Shown piece by piece: positions 52,494 through 59,071 of a DNA stretch of 64,000 nt. The position numbers and the translations under genes are program-made. The notes under the pieces are model-generated. The model was not told where the DNA came from and made no database searches. It saw nothing but the letters and a program-made list of their open reading frames with translations. Each line of letters starts with the position of its first letter. The first letter of the stretch is position 1. Source of the stretch: Bifidobacterium scardovii JCM 12489 = DSM 13734 (GTDB lineage Bacteria > Actinomycetota > Actinomycetes > Actinomycetales > Bifidobacteriaceae). The stretch lies in NCBI RefSeq assembly GCF_001042635.1, contig NZ_AP012331.1, forward strand, positions 620,001-684,000, written 5' to 3'.

Positions 52494-53315
52494 TCAGGCC
52501 TTCGCCGCCGCGACGGAGGTGTTCGAGGCGTCCGACTGGGACTGCTTGGACGCCGCCTCGGAGATCACGTTGTCCTTGTGGAACCACACCCAGGTGCCGT
52601 AGAAGCCGTTGACGAGCATGACGACCTGCAGCACGAACATCGACATGGCGCCCGGGCCGCCGGCGGCGAGCTGGTTCCACCAGATCACGACCTTGATCAC
52701 GTCGAGCAGCAGCCATGCGATCCACTGGGAACGGTAGCCGTAGATCATCAGCACCTGGCCGATGATGCCCAGCGGCAGCAGCGTGCCGTCGAGCCAGATC
52801 TGCACGCCGCCGGTCGCGTGCGACGTGAACACGACGATCAGGTACACGGCGACGGTGAACACGACGGCGAGCAGCGCCTGCCACCAGGTGATGTTGCGGG
52901 CCTTGACCTCTTCGGTCTTGCTGGAGTCGGCGTTCTTCTGGCGGTCCAGCTGGCGCTGCCAGACGTAGACGCCCACGAACTGCATGATCACGTAGAAGAT
53001 CTGGGAGAAGATGTCGCCGACCAGGTGGTTCATCACCGCGACCCACAGCCAGGTGGCGCAGCCGAGGAAGCCCCACAGGTAGTTCGTCAGGCGGCCGCGG
53101 TCGACGAGAATCAGGTTGAATACGATGCAGATGCCGGAGATCAGGCCGATCCAGTCCGCCGCGCCGTACGATCCGGCGAAGACGAAGGAGATGATCTGCG
53201 CGAGCAGCATCACCGCGATCAGCGCGAACTCGCCCGCCTTGAAGTCGAGCAGCTCCTGCATCACGCGCTTGGGATTGACGGCGTTCCTCACGCCATTCAT
53301 CAGGTCATTCATCAT
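52494..53315 (-). CDS. pnuC: Nicotinamide riboside transporter PnuC
   Basis: 273 residues, seven to eight membrane segments: IAVMLLAQIISFVFAGSYGA, FNLILVDRGRLTNYLWGFLG, FYVIMQFVGVYVWQRQL and QWIAWLLLDVIKVVIWW. Facilitates nicotinamide riboside entry, driven by the following kinase. AAAGGA precedes the ATG ending at 53315 and the family start is near MMNDLMNGV; an upstream open frame to 53423 lacks a binding site. An operator-like palindrome lies ~100 bases upstream. Confidence 0.93.
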   Translation of the reverse strand: MMNDLMNGVRNAVNPKRVMQELLDFKAGEFALIAVMLLAQIISFVFAGSYGAADWIGLISGICIVFNLILVDRGRLTNYLWGFLGCATWLWVAVMNHLVGDIFSQIFYVIMQFVGVYVWQRQLDRQKNADSSKTEEVKARNITWWQALLAVVFTVAVYLIVVFTSHATGGVQIWLDGTLLPLGIIGQVLMIYGYRSQWIAWLLLDVIKVVIWWNQLAAGGPGAMSMFVLQVVMLVNGFYGTWVWFHKDNVISEAASKQSQSDASNTSVAAAKA

Positions 53316-53402
53316 GTGGTCCTTTCTTGACCGCGGCGGTGGCGCCGCGACGACGGTGCGTGTTCGGGAGTGCCATGATGTTCCCCGAACGCTTCCGCTA
53401 AA

Positions 53403-53432
53403 AGTATACCTACATATAGTCATTATGACTAT
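53403..53432 (-). promoter_or_regulatory. Operator palindrome and -10 box upstream of pnuC
   Basis: ATAGTCAT-T-ATGACTAT at 53416-53432 is a perfect 8-bp palindrome around one base. On the minus strand it is followed by TATACT (about 53408-53403), a likely -10, so the palindrome overlaps the -35 region. This suits repression of the pnuC-nadR genes. The size and symmetry suit an NAD-metabolism repressor such as NrtR, but the regulator is not in the window. Confidence 0.6.
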
Positions 53433-53465
53433 TACTGTTTCGCCTGATGGGCCGAAGGCGCCGAA

Positions 53466-53511
53466 CGCCCCGCCGTTCCGCCCGTTGTCGGGCGTGCGGA
53501 GCGGCGGGGCG
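53466..53511 (-). terminator. GC-rich hairpin beyond the RclA-like gene
   Basis: CGCCCCGCCG and CGGCGGGGCG form the outer stem and CCGCCCG/CGGGCGTGCGG an inner one. It lies just past the end of the disulfide reductase gene (stop at 53535). No T tract, so uncertain. Confidence 0.5.
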
Positions 53512-53534
53512 CGGGGTGTTCCCTGGGTGTCTAC

Positions 53535-55007
53535 CTAGGCGAACAGGTCGTTCAGGGCCTCGGCCATGGTCGGGTGCGTGAAGATCATGTCGCGCAGGGT
53601 TCCGGCGGTCGCGCCGGTATCCATGGCGAGTTTGACGATGTTGATCACCTCGTGCGATTCGGCGGCGAACAGCATCGCGCCGAGAATCCGGTCGGTGCCG
53701 TTCTCGATGATCGCCTTCATCAATCCTTCGGTCCGGCGCATCACTTGCGCCTTCGGCACGGCCGCGACCGGCAGCTTCCTGACGGTGTAGTCCAGCCCGG
53801 CGGCCTTCGCCTCGCGCTCGTTGAGGCCGACGCGCGAGTAGGGCGTGTGCAGGAAGGTGCTCGAGGGCACGTTCCTGCGGTCCTTCACCGTATACGGGCG
53901 GGGCGAGCCGTTGAACTGCGAGAGCACCACCCGGTAGTCGTCCAGGGAGATGTACGTGTGCTGCGGGCCGCCGTTCACGTCGCCCAGGGCCCATATGCCG
54001 TCCGCCGTGGTGCGCAGCAGCTCGTCGACCTTCACCGCGCCTCGCTCCGTCAGCTCCACGCCGGCGGCCTGCAGGTTCAGATCGCGCACGTTCGGCACGC
54101 GGCCGGTGGCCACCAGCACCGCGTCGGTGGTGATGCACAGCCGCGCCTCGGCGCCGCCGTCGGTCTCGTCCTCGTCGTCTTGGTCCGAAATGACGCAGCA
54201 GGGGCACTGCGGGGCGTTCTCCGGCCTGGGCTTCACGGTGACGGACATGCGCACGCCGCCTTCGGGTGCCGGCGCGACGGCGGTGGTGCTGGCATTGAAC
54301 AGGAATTTGACGCCTTGGCGCTCGAGGCTCTCGCGGATCGCGGCGGCGATATCCTCGTCCTCGCGCGGCAGGAATTCGTCGTTATGCTGCAGCACCGTGA
54401 CGGCGGCGCCGAAATCGGCGAACATCGAGGCGAATTCGAGGCCGATGAACCCGGAGCCGATGATCACCAGCCGTTGCGGGATTTCGTCGAGATCCATCAG
54501 CCCGGTGCTGGTGTAGACGCCGGGCGTGGTGCCGATGCCGGGGATGTCCGGGATGCGGGGCGTGGCGCCCGTGTTGATGAAGATCTTCGCCGCCTCCACG
54601 GTGACGACGCCTTCGGCGGTGCTCACCTCCACGGTGTGTTTGCCGGCGAAGCGCGCCTTGCCGGTGAGCACGGTGATGTTGTCCTGATCGGCGAGCTTGT
54701 GGTAGTTCTTGCCGCGCAGCATCGAGGTGACGCGTCGCTTCTCGGCGATGGCGTTCTTGAATGCGAGCTCGCGGGTCTCTCCGGTCAGGGACTCGCCGGT
54801 GCGGTGCGCCTGCTCGGCGCTGAGGATCAGTGATTTCGACGGCAGGCATCCGATGTTGATGCAGGTGCCGCCGTACATATCGGGGCTGGCTTCGGCGACG
54901 ACGACCTTCTGGCCCGCCGCCGAGAGCTTGCCGGCGAGGGTTTTGCCGCCCTTGCCGAATCCGATGATCATGGCGTCCGCGGTGATGGTGGTTGGCGTGC
55001 TGCTCAT
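53535..55007 (-). CDS. RclA-like flavin disulfide reductase
   Basis: 490 residues of the FAD/NAD(P)-dependent class I disulfide reductases. FAD start MIIGFGKGGKTLAGKLSAAG, redox pair Cys49/Cys54 in GGTCINIGCLPSK, NAD(P) site IIGSGFIGLEFASMFADFG, and C-terminal interface IFTHPTMAEALNDLFA. The pattern GFGKGGKTLA, SFMFADFGAAVTVL-like and TYISLDDYRVV is that of RclA/MerA oxidant-defence enzymes, which reduce hypothiocyanous acid or copper(II). An insertion with PQCPCCVISDQDDEDETDGG (about residues 285-310) adds three cysteines. GGAA before the ATG at 55007. Confidence 0.88.
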   Translation of the reverse strand: MSSTPTTITADAMIIGFGKGGKTLAGKLSAAGQKVVVAEASPDMYGGTCINIGCLPSKSLILSAEQAHRTGESLTGETRELAFKNAIAEKRRVTSMLRGKNYHKLADQDNITVLTGKARFAGKHTVEVSTAEGVVTVEAAKIFINTGATPRIPDIPGIGTTPGVYTSTGLMDLDEIPQRLVIIGSGFIGLEFASMFADFGAAVTVLQHNDEFLPREDEDIAAAIRESLERQGVKFLFNASTTAVAPAPEGGVRMSVTVKPRPENAPQCPCCVISDQDDEDETDGGAEARLCITTDAVLVATGRVPNVRDLNLQAAGVELTERGAVKVDELLRTTADGIWALGDVNGGPQHTYISLDDYRVVLSQFNGSPRPYTVKDRRNVPSSTFLHTPYSRVGLNEREAKAAGLDYTVRKLPVAAVPKAQVMRRTEGLMKAIIENGTDRILGAMLFAAESHEVINIVKLAMDTGATAGTLRDMIFTHPTMAEALNDLFA

Positions 55008-55026
55008 GGTGGTTCCTTCGTGTTGG

Positions 55027-55587
55027 TCATGCCGCGGTCGGCGGCGTTGCGGTGGTTGGTGGGGTTGCAATGGGTGGGGTTGTGGTTGGTGGGGTTGTGG
55101 TTGGTGGGGTGAAGATCGTGTCGGTTGTCGGTGTGCCGTCCGGGGCGGGCTCCGCCGCGGGCTTCTGGCCATCGCCGTGGTTGAAGATCCAGCTGGTGAT
55201 GTCGTGGACGGTGATGCGCTCCAGCTGGGTGAGGCAGGATTCGTTCAGCGAGGCGTAGATGCCGTCCATCACCGCGCCCATGGAGGACGACACGAGGCAG
55301 TCCTCGTGGATGTCCCCCGGGGTCCAGTTGACGTCCACGAATGTGGCGCCGGCCGCCTCGGCCACATCGCGCAGCGTGATCGCTTCGGCCGGCTTGGCCA
55401 GGGCGTAGCCGCCCTCCGGGCCTTCCTTGGTGAAGACGAGCCCGGCGGCAGCCAGGGGGCGCATCGCCTTGCGCACGCGCGCCGCATTGGTGCAGATGTT
55501 GTCGGCAAGGATCTGGCTGGGCAGGTTCGTCGCGCGATGGTCCAGATAGACCAGTGCGTGCACCGCCAGCGAGTAGTCGCCGTTCAT
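55027..55587 (-). CDS. Rrf2-family redox regulator (HypR-like)
   Basis: 186 residues. Winged-helix Rrf2 domain (DYSLAVHALVYLDHRATNLP, RVRKAMRPLAAAGLVFTKEG, GGYALAKPAEAITLRDV). Cys32 and Cys97 lie close to the two redox cysteines of staphylococcal HypR (33 and 99); Cys118 is extra. The last ~35 residues are a Thr/Pro tail from a 15-bp DNA repeat. AGGAGGA before the ATG at 55587. It directly precedes the RclA-like gene (17 bases apart) and likely senses oxidants for it. Confidence 0.88.
   Translation of the reverse strand: MNGDYSLAVHALVYLDHRATNLPSQILADNICTNAARVRKAMRPLAAAGLVFTKEGPEGGYALAKPAEAITLRDVAEAAGATFVDVNWTPGDIHEDCLVSSSMGAVMDGIYASLNESCLTQLERITVHDITSWIFNHGDGQKPAAEPAPDGTPTTDTIFTPPTTTPPTTTPPIATPPTTATPPTAA
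55050..55110. repeat. 15-bp repeat in the Rrf2 tail
   Basis: TGTGGTTGGTGGGGT occurs exactly at 55081-55095 and 55096-55110, with two imperfect copies before (55050-55080). It encodes repeated Thr-Pro units on the minus strand; unit length keeps the frame. Confidence 0.85.
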
Positions 55588-55606
55588 GATTCCTCCTTGC
55601 CGTTTG

Positions 55607-55654
55607 GATTCTGTAATCGGTTTGTTTACAGTTTTGATACTGTAATCATAACAG
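55607..55654 (-). promoter_or_regulatory. Two operator-like sites upstream of the Rrf2 gene
   Basis: GATTCTGTAATC (55607-55618) and GATACTGTAATC (55636-55647) are direct repeats 29 bases apart. The first forms the palindrome CTGTAA-N9-TTACAG (55611-55631); the second forms CTGT-N7-ACAG (55640-55654). They are 20-67 bases before the start codon, suggesting autoregulation. Confidence 0.6.
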
Positions 55655-55757
55655 ATGCAGTTTTGTTGTCAAATGCCGGGATTGCATTGCGCCTACGGCC
55701 TTTTTTTGCTTGGCTCTGGCAGGCCGATTTTTCGGCATATTAGGCATATTATGCTCC

Positions 55758-55791
55758 CGGTGGAAAGGCTGGATCGGTGGAAAGGCTGGAT
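55758..55791. repeat. 17-bp direct repeat
   Basis: CGGTGGAAAGGCTGGAT twice in a row (55758-55774, 55775-55791). The second is followed by CGGCGAAGCCGGCTGGGG, a fragment of the dispersed palindromic family (copy 6). Confidence 0.85.
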
Positions 55792-55799
55792 CGGCGAAG

Positions 55800-56890
55800 C
55801 CGGCTGGGGCGGAGATCGGCGGGACGTCTTTGTGAGGGTCTGTGCGTGTTGCTCTTCGATGACGGTGCTGGGCGGGGAAGGGCATCGGCCCTCTAGTTGA
55901 TGTGCCCCGCTGGGATGGTGCTCAGCGGGGCGTGGTCGTGAGTGGTTGTGCGTTGTCCTTCGATGATGGTGCTGGGCGGGTAAGAGCGCTGACCTCGTAG
56001 CTGATATGCCTCGCTGAGGTGGCGGTCATCGGGGTGTGACTGCATGAGACTGTGCGTTGTCCTTCGGAAATGGGCTTTGTGCGGGGAAGGGCATCGGGCC
56101 TGTAGACGGTGTACATCGCTGGAGTGATGTTCGGCGGGGCGTGGTCGTGAGTGGTTGTGCGTTGTCCTTCGATGATTGGTTTTGTGCGGGGAGGGCCATC
56201 GGGCCTGTAGGCGGTGTGCGTCGTTGAGATGGTCCTTAGCGGGGTGTGGGCATGAGGGTCTGTGCGGTGTTCTTCGACGGCGGTGCTTGGCGGGGAAAGG
56301 TGCTGATCCTGTAGCTGATGTGCTTCGCTGGGATGGTGCTCAGCGGGGCGTGGATGTGAGAGGCTGTGCGTTGTCCTTCGATGATTGGTTTTGTGCGGGG
56401 AGGGTCATCGGGCCTGTAGACGGTGTGCGTCGTTGAGATGGTCCTTAGCGGGGTGTGGTCGTGAGAGGCTGTGCGTTGTTCTTCGGTGGTGGGCTTTGTG
56501 CGGGGGAGGGCATTGATCCTGTAGGAGGTGTATCCCGCTGAGGTGGTGCTTGACGGGGCATGGGTGTGGGTGGCTATGCGTTGTTCCTCGATAGCGATGC
56601 TGAGCGGGGGGAGAACGTCGGTCCTGTAGGTGGCATGCCTTGCTGGGGTGATGCTTAGCGGGGCGTCGTCATGAGTGGTTGTGCGTTGTTCTTCGATGGG
56701 GGTTTGTGCGGGGAAGGGTGTTGATCCTGTAGTCGATATGCTTTGCTGGGGCGGTGCTCAGCGGGGTGTGGGTGTGGGTGGCTATGCGTTGTTCCTCGCT
56801 GTCGGCGCTGAGTGGGGGAATACGTCGATCCTCTGAGTGATATGTTCCGCCGGAAGAGCTCTGAGAGGAGCGTTCCCTCGGGACCTTAGC
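55800..56890. repeat. Degenerate 105-bp tandem array B (about 10 units)
   Basis: TGCG(T)TG-type motifs recur at 55843, 55949, 56053, 56158, 56263, 56367, 56472, 56577, 56682 and 56785, spacings 103-106. The unit is GTGCGTTGTCCTTCGATG, GTGCGGGGAGGGCATCGGGC, CTGTAG, then a core GCTGGGATGGTGCTCAGCG. The core folds in several units (GCCCCGCTG/CAGCGGGGC in the first) with a 10-base loop. Plus strand strongly G/T-rich. Frames are broken by length variation, so it is unlikely to be coding. No gene is found between 55588 and 57109. Confidence 0.85.
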
Positions 56891-56995
56891 GGTTTTTCCT
56901 CGCTGGGGTGGTTTTGCCTCGCTGGAGTGAATGAGCGAGCGAATGAACGAATGAGCGGGATCATGCGGCGGGTTCCGCCGCCATAAACGACAACG

Positions 56996-57041
56996 GCGGT
57001 GGGTTCCGCGCGGACCGTCATGTCCGCGCGGAACCCACCGC
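56996..57041 (-). terminator. Strong terminator of pgm
   Basis: GCGGTGGGTTCCGCGCGGAC (56996-57015) pairs perfectly over 20 bp with 57022-57041, loop of six bases. It lies beyond the pgm stop; on the minus strand it is followed by GTTGTCGTTT. Confidence 0.9.
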
Positions 57042-57109
57042 AGTATGCGATTTCAACCGGTTATCGGCTGTGGCGATTCGCCCGTGGCGAGGTCACTCGC
57101 CCAGAGCGA

Positions 57110-58786
57110 TCACTCGCCCAAGGCCTTGTCCACGACCTCGGTGGCCTCGTCGAGCACCTTGTCCAGCGCCTCGGGGGAGACGAAGGACTCGGCGTACACC
57201 TTGTAGATGTTCTCGGTGCCGGAGGGGCGGGCCGCGAACCAGTTGTCCTTGGTGGTGACCTTCAGGCCGCCGATCTTGGCGTGGTTGCCCGGCGCCTCGG
57301 TCAGCTTGGCGGTGATGTCCTCGCCGGCCAGGGTCGACGCGGTCACGTCGTCGCCGGACAGCGCGGCGAACTTGGCCTTCTGCTCCAGCGTGGTCGGGGT
57401 GTCGACGCGCTTGTACCAGCTCTCGCCGAAGCGCTCGACCTGCTCCTGATGCAGCTGGGCTGGGTTCTTGCCGGTCTTGGCGGTGATCTCGGCGGCCAGC
57501 AGGTCGGGGATCAGTCCGTCCTTGTCGGTGGTCCACACGCGGCCGTCCTTGCGCAGGAAGCTCATGCCGGAGCTCTCCTCGCCGCCGAACGCGACCTCGC
57601 CGCTGAACAGCGGGTCGACGAACCACTTGAAGCCCACCGGGACCTCGATGACCTTCGCGTTGATCGACGCGGCCACGCGGTCGATCAGGGAGGAGGAGAC
57701 CAGCGTCTTGCCCACGGCCGCGCCCTCGGGCCAGCCCGGGCGGTTGCCGCCGAACAGGTACTCCACGCACACGGCGATGTAGTGGTTCGGGTTCATCACG
57801 CCCCAGTTCGGGCAGACGATGCCGTGGCGGTCGGCGTCCGGGTCGGTGCCGCCGACCAGATCGTACTTGTCCCAAGCGCCGCCGTTGAGCTCGTCGACCA
57901 GGCCCTTCATCGCGTACGGGGAGGACGGATCCATGCGGATCTTGCCGTCGTGGTCGATGGTCATGAAGCGCCAGGTCGGGTCGACCTCGGGGCGCACCAC
58001 GCCGATGGACAGGCCGTACTTCTCGTTGATCAGCGGCCAGTAGTTCACGGACGCGCCGCCCAGCGGGTCGATGCCCAGACGCACGCCGGAGTTGCGGATC
58101 GCGTCGAAGTCGATGACGTTCTCCAGATCGTCGACGTAGTGCTCGCGGAAGTCGAAGCCCTCGACGTACTCGGACTTGACGGCCTCCTCGTAGGGCACGC
58201 GCTTGACGTTCTTGTAGTCGGCCAGCAGCTCGTTGGCGCGGGCGGCGATGGCGTTGGTGGTCTCGGCCGGGGCGGGGCCGCCGGTGACGGGATCGTACTT
58301 GAAGCCGCCGTCGGTGGGCGGGTTGTGCGACGGGGTGACGACGATGCCGTCGGCGAGGCCCTCGCCGGTGAAGCGCTGCGTGCCGTCGGCCGCGCGGTTG
58401 TGGGTCAGGATCGCCTGGGAGACGACCGGGGTCGGCACGAAGTCGCCGCGCGAGTCGATGCGCACGTGCACGCCGTTGGCGACGAGCACCTCGATGGCGG
58501 TCTTCTTGGCCGGCTCGCTCAGCGCGTGGGTGTCGGAGCCGAGGTACAGCGGGCCGGTGACGCCGGCCTTCTTGCGGTATTCGGCGATGGCCTGCGTGAT
58601 GGCGACGATGTGGGCCTCGTTGAACGAGGTCTTCAGGGACGATCCGCGGTGGCCGGAGGTGCCGAAAATGACGCGCTGTTCGGGAACGGACGGATCGGGG
58701 ACGAGGTCATAGTATTTGCCGATGACTTCGTCGACGTTGATCAGATCAGCTGGGGTGGCGGGCATGCCCGCATTGTTTGCTACCAT
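57110..58786 (-). CDS. pgm: Phosphoglucomutase
   Basis: 558 residues, alpha-D-phosphohexomutase. Interconverts glucose 1- and glucose 6-phosphate, linking glycogen, sugar-nucleotide and central pathways. Phosphoserine loop [11 protein letters not shown], metal loop DPDADRHG, sugar loop [11 protein letters not shown] and phosphate loop RPSGTEN. Start ATG 58786 after AGAGG. Divergent from the PTS operon, with an intergenic gap that holds the PTS leader. Confidence 0.96.
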   Translation of the reverse strand: MVANNAGMPATPADLINVDEVIGKYYDLVPDPSVPEQRVIFGTSGHRGSSLKTSFNEAHIVAITQAIAEYRKKAGVTGPLYLGSDTHALSEPAKKTAIEVLVANGVHVRIDSRGDFVPTPVVSQAILTHNRAADGTQRFTGEGLADGIVVTPSHNPPTDGGFKYDPVTGGPAPAETTNAIAARANELLADYKNVKRVPYEEAVKSEYVEGFDFREHYVDDLENVIDFDAIRNSGVRLGIDPLGGASVNYWPLINEKYGLSIGVVRPEVDPTWRFMTIDHDGKIRMDPSSPYAMKGLVDELNGGAWDKYDLVGGTDPDADRHGIVCPNWGVMNPNHYIAVCVEYLFGGNRPGWPEGAAVGKTLVSSSLIDRVAASINAKVIEVPVGFKWFVDPLFSGEVAFGGEESSGMSFLRKDGRVWTTDKDGLIPDLLAAEITAKTGKNPAQLHQEQVERFGESWYKRVDTPTTLEQKAKFAALSGDDVTASTLAGEDITAKLTEAPGNHAKIGGLKVTTKDNWFAARPSGTENIYKVYAESFVSPEALDKVLDEATEVVDKALGE

Positions 58787-58890
58787 GCCTCTATTCTGCC
58801 ACGATTTTCCCGATACGTATGCAGCTTTATGTTAAATATTGTCGCTTTTTGTGCGAATGGTGTGTCGTTGTGGAACGAGACTCGCCGTAT

Positions 58891-58919
58891 TTGTCGGTCT
58901 TGGGCGATTGGTCTATACT
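58891..58919 (+). promoter_or_regulatory. PTS operon promoter
   Basis: TTGTCG (58891-58896), 17 bases, TATACT (58914-58919). Transcription should start near 58926, sixteen bases before the RAT. Confidence 0.7.
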
Positions 58920-58941
58920 GCACATGAACTTCTACTTTTGC

Positions 58942-59006
58942 AGGGTTGCAAGTCAATGAGACGCAAGACCTGAGATGTGGCATAGCCATATCTCAGGTCT
59001 TTTTTG
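58942..59006 (+). promoter_or_regulatory. RAT antiterminator site overlapping a terminator (LicT/BglG type)
   Basis: The RAT-like hairpin sequence is 58942-58971 (AGGGTTGCAAGTCAATGAGA then CGCAAGACCT). The terminator is AGACCTGAGAT-G-TGGC (58966-58981) pairing with 58985-59000, loop ATA, then TTTTTT. They share 58966-58971, so a bound antiterminator would block the terminator stem. The binding protein is encoded at 61258, two genes in, so the operon induces itself through sugar phosphorylation. Confidence 0.88.
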
Positions 59007-59071
59007 TTGTTCGGCGCCCTGCGAAGACGGAGGGCAACGGAGGAACACAGGAACCAAGGAAGGAATCCCAG

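Noticed and set aside
56176-56436. 86-codon frame inside array B
   Set aside because: It spans diverged repeat units whose length varies, has Cys/Arg-rich composition and no upstream ribosome-binding site.
55800-56890. CRISPR array
   Set aside because: Units are 103-106 bp and diverged along their whole length; there are no short identical repeats with unique spacers and no cas genes.
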